Shown: positions 12,622 to 25,390 of the stretch, piece after piece
Position numbering within the stretch: the first letter of the stretch is position 1
How the letters are laid out: each line of letters begins with the position of its first letter
Assembly: GCA_015039465.1 (NCBI GenBank)
Contig: MU130547.1
Span: forward strand, 1-63,270
DNA: 63,270 nucleotides
Reading direction: 5' to 3'
Origin: Phlegmacium glaucopus
Lineage: Eukaryota > Basidiomycota > Agaricomycetes > Agaricales > Cortinariaceae
The notes under the pieces: generated by a model
The model's database searches: none
The model's input: only the letters and a program-made list of their open reading frames with translations
What the model was told of the DNA's origin: nothing
Made by a program: the position numbers and the translations under genes

Positions 12622-13244
12622 CTAACAGCATGCCTCGCAAGGGCAGCCTGCGTATACCGGGTGTTAGCAAGTGAATTGATAGACCTGATATTTTTGAATG
12701 ACTTACAAATAATATCACCAATGCAGGAGCAGCAGCCCTAGTTAGGGGTGAGCGCACGTTTGAGAGAATAGTCAGTATTCGATGAGAACACACCTCGCAA
12801 CATTCTAAATAGTAATAGTCAATTATTGGAACATTTGATGATAGGGTAAAATACTTACCGAAACATAAGAAGCAGCCGACAAGGCCAATGAAGCAATCCT
12901 ATGAAGACATTGACGGAGGTCAGTGTGATTGCTAGAAGGACATGAAAGATCCAGGGCACAAGAAAACAAGTGGAGTTTGTGATATCAAATATCGAAAGTG
13001 GGGGGAGAATGTGCAAATCAGGATGATTACAGACCTTTGCGGCACCTCCACCGCGAAGACGAGAGGCTTTCTGGTGCTTGTGTTCACAGTTCCCTTGCTG
13101 GGCGTTCGGCGCACTGCCTTCAGCCGCACGCATAACGCCTGCTCAATGTTGAATAAATATGTAACATGAAGATAATGAAGTGCGCGCACTCATCTCTGTA
13201 GCAGCCTGAGGTTGATTGACGGTAGACTTTTCGGTGGGCTGCAT
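12622..13244 (-). CDS. Small cysteine-rich protein with RLRGGGAAKDC motif, six exons
   Basis: Exons on the minus strand: 13244-13190, 13138-13035, 12898-12859, 12804-12794, 12737-12707 and 12647-12622; introns 51, 136, 54, 56 and 59 bp, all GT-AG, and all phases agree. The protein is 88 residues: a polar N-terminus (MQPTEKS), the segment HQKASRLRGGGAAKDC, then a Cys-rich hydrophobic tail alternating CFIGLVGCFLCF with CC pairs and ending IICCPCEACC. Fungi have a family of small proteins with this RLRGGGAxKDC-(Cys-rich) layout; their function is not established and the tail suggests membrane association through palmitoylated or metal-binding cysteines (inference). Exon 4 is only 11 nt. No lesion is seen, so this is probably a working host gene. 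A TATA-like box lies ~57 bp upstream. Confidence 0.85.
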
Positions 13245-13300
13245 ATTGAAAAGGTGGACTGGGGATGGACCGGAGTTAGTCTCAATTCTAAACTCCTCAG

Positions 13301-13308
13301 TTTATAAA
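13301..13308 (-). promoter_or_regulatory. TATA-like box of the cysteine-rich gene
   Basis: TTTATAAA lies 57 bp before the ATG at 13244 on the minus strand, a suitable place for a core promoter in a compact fungal gene. Confidence 0.5.
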
Positions 13309-14043
13309 GGGGTTGGGCACGTGCATAATCTATCTTTAGCTATCTTTAGGTCACCTCGTCATTGATTTTACTCGGCTGAAGCAGCCCCAATGATTGTGAA
13401 ACCAGAACGAGTCCATTGTTCTCTTCGGTACGATCCTATTTAAATGATGAGGGTGAGGCCTTGACACACACTAACTTGGATGAGAATCACATGTACAAAT
13501 TTTAAGAGCCTCAACTGATCAGTTACCAGTATTTGGAACTCGGAAATCTATGACGCTTTTTCCGTAAACCTGTCCGCTGCAGAGCCAATTCAGGTCTGAC
13601 CTACATACATTAGACAAATCGTACGATTTTTGTTCCAAATGTCTTTTCCAGGTTTCCGGAAACCCAGAAGCCAGCGAACACCATAGGAACCCGGGAAATT
13701 TTGACAAAGTACTGACTCCAACACACACCAGGTATGCTAAGGAATGTCAGATTATGACGACAATGTTGTTCCTATGTATGATAACTGCTGTCATCAGCCA
13801 GATCATCATTATGGACGTCATCAATGACCGAAGGTGGCGCGGCCGTCACAAGCCGCTCCGGCAAAACTTATTTTGCTCGGACATAAGTGGAATGTCGTGA
13901 GAGGCAACGCTCCACAGTCCTCAGTTGAGATGACGGCGGTGTTATGTAAGCGGAGAGTTTCTCCAAATGTGTCCAGGGGAATATATGAATAACGTCGTGC
14001 ATCAATACGACCAGAGCCTAGCCGTCCCACACCTTACAAGGCA
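13309..14043. other. Intergenic region between SEN15 and the cysteine-rich gene
   Basis: Contains the 3' side of SEN15 and the upstream region of the cysteine-rich gene, both on the minus strand. No further gene or repeat recognised. Confidence 0.5.
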
Positions 14044-14657
14044 TTAAACAGGGGGCTTGACGATGCCCTGACTGAGCTTGTAATAAACGATAGAGGCATC
14101 CTGGGAGGTGATGGCGATGTATATGAAGGAGGGCGCAGGGTCTATATTCTCTGAGCTCGATGAAGTGGGATTGGGTGAAGGAAAGAGCTCTGCGAACACG
14201 TTTTGGAGCCTGTCAGGCCGAGAAGTGAGTGAAAGCTATTTGGGAGAAAGGTGAACCGCCTACCAAGAGAAAGAAAGCGTCTCTGAAAGCGAGCAAGGAA
14301 CAATATATAGTATTTTATCCTATACGACGATTATATTCTTTCCAGTGGAAATGAAATAGAATATGCTACTACCCACCGTATTTTTCTTCTTTCCACTGAT
14401 GGTAGCGCGTGTACAACTTTCCAGGTCCAAGACTTCCACTTCCGTCCATTGTTGTCCTGTAATCATGTTCTGATATCCTCCCAGATAGAGAAAAAAAACC
14501 CGCTTACCGTATACGATGTCGTTATACGCCTGGAAGAGACTTGATGCAGATTGAGGATATTTTGCCAGAAGATTAGACAGAATGGGATACTATTATACGG
14601 TCAGGTAACGTCCTCAGTGTGATAAAAGTCTGGGCTTACCGATGGATGTCCTTCCAT
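14044..14657 (-). CDS. SEN15: tRNA-splicing endonuclease subunit Sen15
   Basis: Five exons on the minus strand: 14657-14640, 14589-14508, 14456-14377, 14319-14264 and 14209-14044; introns 50, 51, 57 and 54 bp, GT-AG, phases consistent. The 133-residue product has the Sen15 signature: a short helical N-terminus (LLAKYPQSASSLFQAYND), the strand QQWTEVEVLDL, then VPCSLSETLSFSW, and the diagnostic end ITSQDASIVYYKLSQGIVKP. Sen15 pairs with Sen34 as a structural, non-catalytic subunit of the nuclear tRNA endonuclease that removes introns from pre-tRNA. Length fits fungal orthologs. No stops or frameshifts. Start is the first ATG and makes a 6-codon first exon, as is common in basidiomycetes. Confidence 0.92.
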
Positions 14658-15381
14658 GGTGTGGAGGAGGAAGACTCGGATGATTGATGAGCTGACAAAT
14701 CAAATTTCCTGATCAACTTCTTGAACGTCGACGAATTGACTCGTCGCTGTAGCTATGTAGCATGCGTTCAGGAGGCTACTACTTCTGCTCAGAATTGTTC
14801 AGGAAAATCGCTCTAGTTTGTCGGGGTGTCGGAGCTACGCCTTCAACATTGATTCAACAATTTGCTGCTTCTGGGCTGTTGCGGCCCATTCATTGCAAGA
14901 ACGGGCCCTGATTCTACCTGCCGTTGGGCTTGATCATATGACGCGTCTTTCTGTTCATATTTGCTGATTATATCTATGCTATTTGACATATCTGGAGGAC
15001 ATATCATATCTGGACTGTGTGAGGCTATTATACTGTGAATCTCTCCTCCGACGCTGTGCACCGATCGTAACTACAAACTACTCCCTTTAGGTGAGTCTTC
15101 CTTGACGGGCATGCCACCGTCCCGATATGCGACATCGGACTTTGTAAACCGCAGTTCCCAAGTTTTTGGATGTTCAAGGAACATGCGCAGTCTGCCATAA
15201 GTGGCCGTAACGGTACGGGGACATTTGATGCTAAAGATGTCAAATGCATGCGTTTATCCTGGCAATATTTGTCGGAAGTTTCGTGTCGACCATTGGGTGA
15301 CCTTTTTGTCCGTCCCTATAGCTGCCACTAATGTTGGGGAGCTTATTGATCCTAGACGGTGTGTTCTTCTCCATATACAGG
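14658..15381. other. Upstream region of SEN15, no other gene seen
   Basis: No credible gene. Ends where the TA-flanked foldback element begins at 15382. Confidence 0.5.
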
Positions 15382-16398
15382 TAGGGACACTACAGTGTGC
15401 CAATGATACGGATTCATGGGGCCCCGTGAATCCGTGAATACAGTGTGCCATATTGGGAACTACACACTGTTGAGAGATACAGATTCACAGAATGCCTATG
15501 GCACCTTCATATGCTGGGCAAACCTATCATCAGCCTGGCCAGTAAGCATTTTCCAGCACCAGTACTGGCCTTAGGACCTGGAATTAGCAGTATATATTTG
15601 TTAAAATAAAAGAAACAGTGTATTATAGATATTGAATGCAATTTGTACTCATTTTTGAGCAGGAAAATTGGACTGTAATAGAGAAGGCTGATGCCAGAGA
15701 GGGTGCTGGAGGTTGTGCCAGGTCAGGGACCAGACTCAATACCTGGCACCGGCAGTAAATATTTGTTAAAATATGAGAAACAGTGTATTATAGATATTAA
15801 ATGTAATTTGTACTCATTTTTGAGCAGGAAAATTGGACTGTGATAGAGAAGGTTGATACCAGAGAGGGTGCTGGAGGTCATGCCAGGTCCGGGACCAGAC
15901 TCAATACCCAGGACCAGCAGTACATATTTTTGAATATGAGAAACAGTGTATTATGGATATTAAATGCAATTTGTATTCATTTTGGAGGAGGAAAATTGGG
16001 CTGTAATAGAGAAGGCTGATGCCGGAGAGGGTGCTGGAGGTCATGCCGGGTCCAGGACCAGACTCAATACCCAACACCAGCAGTACATATTTGTTAAAAT
16101 ATGAGAAACAGTGTATTATGGATATTAAATGTAATTTGTATTCATTTTTGAACAGGAAAATTGGACTGTGATAGAGAAGGCTGATGCCAGAGAGGGTTCC
16201 GGAGGTCATGCTGGATCCAGGACCGGACTAAATACCCCGCACCGGCAGTATATATTTTTTAAATATGAGAAACAGTGTATTATGGATATTCAATGCAATT
16301 TGTATTCATTTTTGAGAAAGAAAATTGAACTGTGATAGAGAAAGCTGATGACAGAGAGGGTGCCGGAGGTTATGCCGGGTCCAGGACCAGACTCAATA

Positions 16399-17578
16399 CA
16401 TCAGCAAACTCGGGGATTTCCCATAGTGTGTCATAGTCATGTCACACTAAATTATAGTATCCTATAGTCACGTCACCGTAACTATAGTGAATTATAGTTT
16501 CATAGCATCCATGTGACACACACCAGCGCTGTCTAGCATAGTCTAGCCTTGTCACTATGTCACATTAGAATACATTGTTTTTCATTAAGTTAAATAAACC
16601 AACCCTAAATCAAGTGTCTGTGCGCAAAAACTAAAACTACTAAATATGTAAGTTCAACATTTGTTCCCATCGTTCCATGCCGCCACCACCACCACCTGAC
16701 AACTACAATACTTACAACAACAAATGAATGGTTTTTTTTTTACTTTCTATTATCAATCTATTATACTATATTAATTTATTTCGCCCCAGGAACAATGGTT
16801 GGGGCTCGTTTGGCCCCACCTCACCATGTTTTGCACCAATAACGACGCACAACAATGATACATGAACGACGCATGACGACAAACACATGACGACAGCGCA
16901 CAAACAATCCACAATGACGACGCACAAACACCAACGATAACAAACGAGTCGGAATGACAATGAATGTGCAACAACAATGACATGTGATGACAACAATGAC
17001 ATGCAACAACATGCAAGCGACAACAATGGCCTGCGACAACAACAACCTGCAACGATGACCTGCAACGACAACGATCTGCAATGACGACGACCTGCGACGA
17101 GTGACAATGACCTGCGACGAGTGACAATGACCTGCGACGAGTGACAATGACCTGCGACGAGTGACGATGATGTGCAATGATGATGACGTGGTGCAATGAA
17201 TGACAATGATCCGTTACAGTAGTATATATAAGTAGTGTATATACAATGTTTAGACTAGTACTTAGACTAGTAGTAGTACTTAGTTGAATATAATTTTTTT
17301 AACAATTTCCTCCAGTTGTGACGCTATTAGAATATTATGAGTATAGATAATAGGCCTCTCTAACTAATTATGGATAGTATTAATGTAGCCGTATATAGCA
17401 CCTTATAGCCCTATATAGCACCTTATAACACTCTATAGTGCTGTCTAGTGTCGGGCTATTTCCAGATAGCGTTACCGTGACACTGGATAGCACTATAAAC
17501 AAAAGAACCTTTTCTATGGTTCTATGGTGCTGTCTGGTGCTGTCCGGTGCCGGTAAGCCGGCCCCGAGTTTACTGATG
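16399..17578. mobile_element. 1.18-kb TA-flanked element inside the repeat array
   Basis: Ends are CATCAGCAAACTCGGGG at the left and its near-perfect inverted copy (CCCCGAGTTTACTGATG) at the right, flanked by TA (16397-16398, 17579-17580). Deleting it rejoins one 165-bp repeat unit precisely (ACTCAATA then CCCGGGACTGG). Contains many copies of TATAG-, CATAG- and GTGTC-like words near the ends and a CGACGA-rich centre. No transposase; a non-autonomous Tc1/mariner-type element. Confidence 0.8.
17091..17170 (+). repeat. 20-bp minisatellite, four copies
   Basis: CCTGCGACGAGTGACAATGA is repeated four times head to tail, the last copy with one change. Surrounding 200 bp is made of shorter diverged CAACGA/GACGA words. 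The repeats create overlapping open frames of His/Ser/Val-rich peptides on the minus strand which I do not regard as genes. Confidence 0.85.
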
Positions 17579-18819
17579 TACCCGGGACTGGCAGTACATA
17601 TTTCTTAAATATGAGAAACAGTGTATTATAGATATTAAATGTAATTTGTATTCATTTTTGAGCAGGAAAATTGGACTGTGATAGAGAAGGCTGATGCCAG
17701 AGAGGGTGCCGGAGAGAATGCCGGGTCCAGGACCAGACTCAATACCTGGGACCGGCAGTACATATTTCTTAAATATGAGAAACAGTGTATTATGGATATT
17801 AAATGCAATTTGTACCCATTTTTGAGCAGGAACATTGGACTGTGATACAGGAGGCTGATGCTGGAGGTCTTGCCAGGTCCAGGACCGGACTAAATACCTG
17901 GCACCACCAGTACATATTTTTTAAATATGAGAAACAGTGCATTATGGATATTCAATGCAATTTGTATTTATTTTTGAGCAGGAAAATTGGACTGTGATAG
18001 AGACCACTGATGCTGGAGAAGGTGCTGGAGGTCATTCTGGTTCTGGAACCAGACTCAATACCTGGCACCAGCAGTACATATTTGTTAAAATATGAGAAAC
18101 AGTGTATTATAGATATTAACTGTAATTTGTACTCATTTTTGACCAGGAAAATTGGACTGTGATACAGGAGGCTGATCCCATAGAGGGTGCTGGAGGTCTT
18201 GCCAGTTCCAGGACCAGACTCAATACCTGGCGCCAGCATTACATAGTTTTACAATATGTGAAACAGTGGATTATAAATATTCAATACAATTTGTATTTAT
18301 TTTTGAGCATGAAAATTGGACTGTGATAGAGAAGACTGATGCCAGAGAGGGTGCCAGAGGTCATGCCAGGTCTGGGACTGGACTCAATACCTGGCACTGG
18401 CAGTACATATTTCTTAAAATACAAGAAGCAGTGTATTATAGATATTCAATGCAATTTGTGGGCAGGAAAATTGGACTGGAACAGGGAATTTTGATGCTGC
18501 AGAGGATGCCACAGGTCTGTCTAGTCAAGATGTATCTCAAATTTTGTATTTGGTTTTCCAATATACATTGCATCAACATAGGACAAAGCAAGTCTAGAGA
18601 TGGTTGCTGAATATATATCCATCATCAGCAATGGGAATAAGCATTTTTTTAATCTTGAGCCCAACAATTCCATTGCCTTCTGAGAAAAGAAGGCTTGACA
18701 GAGTGTTTAAGCAAGCACAATGCATGATCGAGCAGATATCTTATTTGAAAGCAGCTCAATCCTTCTAGTTATTATTGAATGCTACTATGCCTATCTACTC
18801 CAATGTTCATTTAAAATAA

Positions 18820-19855
18820 TTGTAGCTATAAAAGTTACAAATGAATACAAAATGCATTGAATATTTATAATACACTATCTCTCATATGTTAAAAAGGATG
18901 TACTGGTGGTGCCAGGTATTGAGTCTGGTCCCTGAACCATCAAGGGCTCCAGCACACCTTCCAGCATCAGCCTTCTCTATCATAGTCCAATCTCCTACTC
19001 AAAAATGAGTACAAATTGCATTCAATATCTATAATGCACCATGTCTCATATTTTAATAATATGTAATGCTGGTGCTGGGTATTGAGTCAGGTCATAGAAC
19101 CAGTCAGACCTCCGGCACCCTCTCCAGCATTAGCAGTCTTTATCACAGTCCAATTTTCTTGATCAAAAATGAATACAAATTGAATTTAATATCTATAATA
19201 CACTATTTCTTGTATTTTTAAAAATATGTACTGCTGGTACCAGGTATTGAGTCCTGTCCCAGAACTGGCATGACCTCTGGCATGTTCTCCAGAATCAGTG
19301 TTCTCTATCACAGTCCAATTTTCCTGCCCAAGAATGAATACAAATTGCATTGAATATCTACAATACACTGTTTCTCATTTTAAAAAATATGTACTGCCAG
19401 TGCCAGGTAGTGAGTCTGATCCAGAACCAGCAGCCTCTCCAGCATTGGCCTCCTGTATCACAGTCCAACTTTCCTGCTCAAAAATGAGTACAAATTGCAT
19501 TTAATATCTATAATACACTGTGTCTCATATTTTAAAAAATATGTACTGCTGGTGCAAGGTAATGAGTCTGGTTCTGGAACTGGCAGGACCTCCGGCACCC
19601 TCTCTGGCATCAGCCTCCTGTGTCACAGGGCAATTTTCCTGGTCAAAAATGAGTACAAATTACATTGAACATCTATAATACACTGTTTCTCATATTTTCA
19701 AAAATATGTAATGCCAGTGCCTGGTATTGAGTCCGGTCACGGACCCAGAATGACCTCCGGCACCTTCTCCAGCATCAGTGTTGTCCATAACAGTCCATTT
19801 TCCTGCTCAAAAATGAATACAAATTACATTTAATATCCATAATACACTGTTTCTC
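18820..19855 (-). repeat. ~165-bp tandem repeat array, reverse orientation
   Basis: Same unit as at 15.6-18.5 kb but reverse complemented (AATACACTGTTTCTCAT, CAATTTTCCTGCTCAAAAAT and so on), about six copies. It stops in mid-unit at TTTCTC, the target duplication of the Ty3 element, and resumes at 30117. Confidence 0.9.
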
Positions 19856-20427
19856 TGTTACATTCTGTCATACGTTACTCCGGTCCGACTCTGATGGAGT
19901 TGTTTCCGGTAGTCTGTACTCCTTCCCAGTACTCTCCCTTGTCTCCGGTTCTACTCCACCTACATCCGACTCCGAGACTTTTCCATATCATTCCAACTCT
20001 TCCGACGTCACTCCAAACTCATTACCACTTCTTCGCCACTACCACTATTCTTTGTCATCATCCTTCCCACCATCAGTCAGCATACCCGCCATGGATTATT
20101 CACCCAAGAATGCAGGACCTTTCCGGGAGCAGAACGCAGCACTTATATTTATCTTTTATATTTCGGTTGCTATTCCTTTATTTATTTAAGTACTCAAAAC
20201 TTGTATGTTTTTCCTCAGTTTGAATATCAACTTTGTTTCCTCCTCTTGTTCATCCTCTAAGTCACTGAGGTCTTCTGTCTTATTCCTTCTTCTTCTGTTC
20301 CAAAATCAGGACACCTTAGGAGCTGGGCGGCACCGCACACACGCTGAGGCCAACATCCTTTCCGATTACTAGTTCCGGTTCTGTTCCGGAGTAACTCCGA
20401 CGTGACTTCCTTGTTCTAAACTTAACA
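19856..20427 (+). repeat. 5' LTR of the chromovirus
   Basis: 572 bp, begins TGTTACATTC and ends AACTTAACA. Preceded by TTCTC target duplication. Includes CT-rich sequence and a run reading TTATATTTATCTTTTATATT that may hold the promoter. The short open frames inside it are not genes. Confidence 0.9.
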
Positions 20428-20454
20428 GTATATTTGAACTTCTCACCCACTCCT

Positions 20455-21636
20455 ATGCTAATTCGTTCCAAAACTTCCAAAACTCAATTACCGATACATC
20501 AAAACATGTCCCACGAAAACACCCCTACCAGGCAGACTCCCATTCCCAATGTAGTCAAAGAGGCTAGTCTTATCGATGAACCTCGGAGTACTACGGACGA
20601 AGTTGAGTCTCCATCTATTCATATCAATGAACTCGTTTCCGCTTTAAATTCCCTTGGGAAATCTTCAGCCAAGTCCAATTCAGCTGGCAGACTTAGAGAG
20701 CCCAAACCCTTCACAGGTAAGGATCCTAAGAAACTAAAAGCTTTTCTTTTCCAGTGCAGGTTCTATTTCTGGAGCTCTTCCGACACATTCTGAGATGACT
20801 CCAAGCAAGTAACATTTGCTTTGTCCTATCTCTGGGACGTTGCTCAGGAATGGTTCGAACCTGGAATTTCCGGTCTCACCGACGAGCCTCTGTCTTGGCT
20901 TGAAGATTGGGATCTCTTCGTCAGCGAACTTCAGTCCAACTTCGGTCCTTACGACGAGTCCGCCGACGTAGAACACGAACTCACCAATCTCCAAATGAAG
21001 GACGGCCAATGTATCTCCAATTACTTAGTCCGGTTCAACTCCTTGGCAGTCCACTGTACTTGGGGCGAGCCTGCTCTTAGGTATAGGTTTTACGAAGGTT
21101 TACCTTCCCAAATCAAGGATGAAATTAGCAAAGGTGATGGCAAGCCCCGGTCCTTAACCGCGATGTGTCAAAAAGCTCAAAATGCCAATGCTCGCTACTG
21201 GGAACGTATGCAAGAACGTTCTTGGGAACCCGCTCCACAGCAACGCCAAAACCCTCCGAAGGGTCCTACCCCTTCTTCATCCTCCTCTGTACCCTCTTCT
21301 TCCAACCCTTCTTCCAGTTCCGGTAAACAGTCTCGGCCTTCAGATCAAAAGTCCGTTAAGCCCGCAGACTCCAGTAAGGCTTCCACTTCCACTCCTCCTA
21401 AACCTAATCTAGAAGGCAAGCTGGACTCGCAGGGTAGACTTACCCAGCAAGAAAGGCAACACCAGATGGATAATAAACTTTGTCTTTTCTGTGGCAAGCC
21501 AGGACATTGCGTTCCTGACTGTAACCTTGCCAAGGCAAGCTCCGCTAAAGGCCGAGCCTCTACTGTTTCTGATTCCGCTTCTGAGTCCATTCCGGCTAAG
21601 CCAAAGGACTCTGGTTCAGAGAAGAAAAAAGACTAA
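20455..21636 (+). pseudogene. Ty3/gypsy Gag with CCHC zinc knuckle, one in-frame stop
   Basis: Open frame from the ATG at 20455 to TAA... at 21636 apart from TGA at 20791-20793, where CGA (Arg) would fit. About 393 residues: disordered N-terminus, the retrotransposon Gag core with SYLWDVAQEWFEPG and YLVRFNSLAVHC, a Ser/Pro-rich linker, then the CCHC knuckle CLFCGKPGHCVPDC (C-x2-C-x4-H-x4-C) that binds the element RNA. Basic tail. The pol frame follows in another phase. Confidence 0.88.
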
Positions 21637-21662
21637 GCAATTCACTGGACTCAGCACAGACG

Positions 21663-24600
21663 GTGAATTGCGAGAGCCCCTGTGCTGAACTTGTTGCAGT
21701 TCTAAATGCAATAATCTCTCCAGATACCCAAGCAGTTTTTGTTTCCCTTCTTTGTCTTCAATTTCCGAATGTTGATTTTTCCGCTTTCATTGACAGTGGT
21801 TCCACTCACTGTTTCATGGACGAGCATTACGTGAAGTCCAATGATTTTCCTATCTTTCCGATTACTCCTATGACTCTCTGTCTTATTGATGGTTCTTCTC
21901 TGGGCATGATCACACATGCTACCATTGTTTCCGTTCGTTTCTCTTGTGGTTCCGTCCACAAAATCCAGTTTTTATTAACCAAGCTGGATTCTGATTTTCC
22001 TGCTGTACTTGGGCTTGACTGGCTCACCCAACATAATCCGTTGATTGACTGGGTCAATAGCAGTGTAACTTTCCGAGACCGTATAGTTATCCTTCCAGTT
22101 CCCGTTTCCGTTTCTGCCGAGGCACCCGTTCTGGTATCTGACATTACCATGTCCAATACAGTTTCCGCGAAGACGAAGGTTGAAATGCCTTCTATTCCGG
22201 AACCTCTTCCTGATATTCTGTTTGTTCCGAAACCACTGACCGCTCCTAAAATTGCCTTAGTGTCTGCTGCAGCTTTCATGAGGTCCATTTGTTCCAAAGG
22301 AGCCCAATGCTTTTCCATTTCCGTTCATGATCTGGTCGAGGCCGCTAACCGTTCCGCGGCAGCCTCCTCCACATCTTCCAATTCCGACTTGGAGGGTGTT
22401 CCGGAAATATACCACAAATTTTCGGACGTCTTTTCAAAGGGTAAAGCCAACACCCTAGCAGCTCATCGAGAGTATGACTTAAAAATTGAAATTGATGAGT
22501 CCGCGAAACCCCCTTTGGGTCCAATTTATCCGCTTTCCGAATCTGAGTTGGGTACACTCCGAGAGTTCATTGACGAGCACCTAAACATGGGTTTCATCCG
22601 TCCATCAAAGTCTCCTTTCGGAGCACCCATCCTGTTTATCAAGAAGAAGGACTGGTCATTATGGCTTTGCGTTGATTTCCGAAAACTCAATGCCATCACT
22701 CGGAAAGACAAGTATCCTTTACCTCTTGTTTCTGATTTACTTGATGCTCCCTGCAAATCCGGGATCTTTACTAAAATTGACTTAAAGCATGCCTACCATC
22801 TCGTCTGGATTGCTGCTGGAGACAAGTGGAAGACTGCTTTCCATACCCGCTATGGCTCCTTCGAGTGGCTCGTCATGCTGTTCGGACTTACCAATGCCCC
22901 TGGTGGTTTTCAAAGATTCCTTAACACTATTTTTGCTGACCTTTTAGATGTGTTTGTAATCATCTATCTGGATGACATCCTTATTTTCTCCATCAACGAA
23001 AAAGATCACATCAAACATGTCTCCGAAGTCCTCCGACGGCTTTGAGATAATAATCTCTTCACTAATGGTAAGAAATGTGTTTTCCACTCCGATTCTGTCG
23101 AGTACCTGGGTCACATGATCGGTCCTGATGGCCTTTCTATGGATCCGGCGAAAGTCCAAGTCATTCAAGACTGGCCGGAACCTCGGAAAGTCAAAGATGT
23201 CCAATCCTTCCTCGGTTTTGCTAATTTTTACAGGCGTTTCATCCACAACTATTCCGATATTGTGGTTCCGTTGACTTGTCTCACCCGGAAAAATATTCTG
23301 TGGGTTTTTGATGACAGTTGTTGCCTTGCTTTTAAGACTCTCAAGGAGGCTTTTATTTCCGCTCCGGTGTTGACACACTGGAAGCCTAACTGTCCTATCA
23401 TGTGGAAACTGACGCATCTGACTACGCTTTAGCAGCTATCCTTTCCATCCGTGATTCCGATGGAGAAATCCATCCCATTGTGTATCGTTCTTGTACCTTT
23501 TCTGGTGCAGAATTGAATTACAATGTTCACGACAAGGAGTTGCTTGCCATTTTTGAAGCTTTTAAAGCTTGGCGTCACTACCTTGAAGGTGCTAGTTTCC
23601 CAATTGATGTGGTTACTGACCATAAGAATCTAGAGTATTTCTCGACCACCAAAATATTATCCCGGCGTCAAGCCCGGTGGTTGGAGTACCTTTCCGCTTT
23701 CAACATGGTTATTCAATTTTGCCCAGGCCGTCTTGGAACAAAACCGGACGTGCTGACTTGTTGTCCTGACCTCTATCTAAAGGAGGGAGGGAAAGATTAC
23801 GGTGAAGTCAATCCACACAATTTTAAACCTATCTTTTCTTCCAAACAACTTTCCACTTCTCTCCGAGCTACTTCATTACTTCCCACTGTACTCCATGGTG
23901 TCTTTACCATGGATGTTGAAGAGCTCAACAAGGGGATTCTTTCTGCTCTTTCCACGGATCCCCTTGCACAGTCCTACTTATCGGATCTAGACAATCCGAA
24001 GTATGCTAGATGGTCTAAGGACTCTTCCGGATTTGTCCAGATTGATCAACGGATCTATGTTCCAGATTCCGGAGATCTTCGTCTCTGTGTCCTTCGTTAT
24101 TATCATGACCATCCTGTCTCCAGACATTTTGGTGTCAATAGGACTCTTGTGGTTATCCGTCGAGAGTATACTTGGCCCAGTGTTCGTGTTTTTGTCACTG
24201 ACTATTGTAGGACTTGCACCACCTGTTCTAGGTCCAAAGCCAAACATCATAAACCATACGGCTTACTCTGACAACTTCCTGTTCCGTCCCGTCCTTGGGA
24301 CTCCATCTCCATGGATTTCATTGAACACCTTCCAGACTCCGAAGGTTTCACTGCGGTCTTAGTTGTAGTAGACCGTTTCACAAAACAATCCATTTTCATC
24401 CCCACATACGACACCATCACTTCCGCTCAACTTGCTGAACTATTTGTCATCCATGTGTTTTCCAAGCACGGTGTTCCGTCCCATGTAACTTCCGATTGTG
24501 GTTCCGAGTTTGTATCTCACTTCTTCAGATCCCTCGGAAAAGCCCTCAACATGAAGTTGCATTTCACCTCCGGATACCACCCGGAAGGTGATGGACAAAC

Positions 24601-25390
24601 GGAACACGTCAACCAAACCTTGGAACAATACATCCGCATCTACTGCAACTATCAGCAAGACAACTGGAGTTCACTTCTCCCGTTAGCGGAATTCTCCTAC
24701 AACAATACTCCGAGTGCCACTACCGGTGTATCTCCATTCTTTGCCAACAAAGGCTACGATCTGGCTATCACTATCCATCCGGAGTACGACCTCGTCTCCT
24801 CCCATGCTCACAAGTACGTTACGGACCTTAACAAACTCCACGAGGAACTCCGAAAAGCTATCCTTACTTCCCAACAATACCAACGTTCCATGGACAAGCA
24901 TCGGATTCCTCCTCTGGATTTCAAGGTTGGAGATCGAGCCTTTGTCAAAGCACAATTCTTCCGTACGACCAGACCTTCAAAGAAACTCTCTGAGAAGTAT
25001 CTTGGTCCATATGAGATTATTGCTCAGGCAGGTCCTTTGTCCTGGACCCTTCGTCTTCCCGACAACATCCGTGCCGTCCATCCCGTCTTCCATGTTTCCA
25101 TGCTAGAGCTCTCCGTTCCGAACACTATTCTGGATCGTACTCAACCTCTGCCTCCTCCGGTCGTCATTGATGGAGAGCAGGAATTCAAGGTCTCCGAAAT
25201 TTTGGACTCTAAATTGGATAACAGACGTCGTGTATGCAAACTTCTGTACCTAGTCAAGTGGTCTGGCTATGAAGGTACTGACGAAGAAACTTCCTGGTTA
25301 CCAGCTAATGAACTAGGACACACGTCCGAACTTGTTGCTGATTTCCACCAGAGTTATCCGACTAAACCCGGACCTCTTCCGCTCTCTTAG
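21663..25390 (+). pseudogene. Ty3/gypsy Pol: protease, RT, RNase H, integrase, chromodomain; decayed
   Basis: Domains in order: retropepsin with FIDSGSTHCF (active Asp in DSG, ~21790), reverse transcriptase with IIYLDDILIF (YLDD near 22965), RNase H beginning ETDASDYALAAIL (~23403) with the VVTDHKNLEYF block, the integrase HHCC zinc domain (~24085-24230), the integrase core with MDFIEHLP, TSDCGSEF and GYHPEGDGQTEH as the D, D and E blocks, a GPY/F-like region (KYLGPYEII) and a C-terminal chromodomain (LYLVKWSGYEGTDEETSW). Lesions: TGA at 23043 and 24269, both where CGA fits, and a one-base loss near 23400. The chromodomain would direct integration to marked chromatin. The nominal left edge is where the open frame begins; gag and pol are in different frames. 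Confidence 0.9.

Larger units (their letters stand above)
15583..18480 (+). repeat. ~165-bp tandem repeat array, forward orientation
   Basis: About ten imperfect units, each holding AATATGAGAAACAGTGTATT, TTTTTGAGCAGGAAAATTGG, CTGATGCCAGAGAGGGTG and GGACCAGACTCAATACC in order. Unit spacing measured between successive AATATGAGAAACAG words is 163-166 bp. The array is interrupted by the element at 16399-17578. It gives chance short open frames that are not genes. Confidence 0.9.

Noticed and set aside
16766..17206. 146-codon minus-strand frame and two overlapping frames
   Set aside because: Produced by the GACGA/ACAATG minisatellite; three frames are open at once, as expected of a repeat.
15583..19855. 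Possible CRISPR array from regularly spaced repeats
   Set aside because: The whole 165-bp unit is repeated without unique spacers, the genome is eukaryotic and there are no cas genes.
19894..20223. 109-codon frame inside the LTR and its copies at 31328, 35390 and 47855
   Set aside because: It lies within the LTR, starts at the LTR boundary and is not kept with the same length or residues in all copies.
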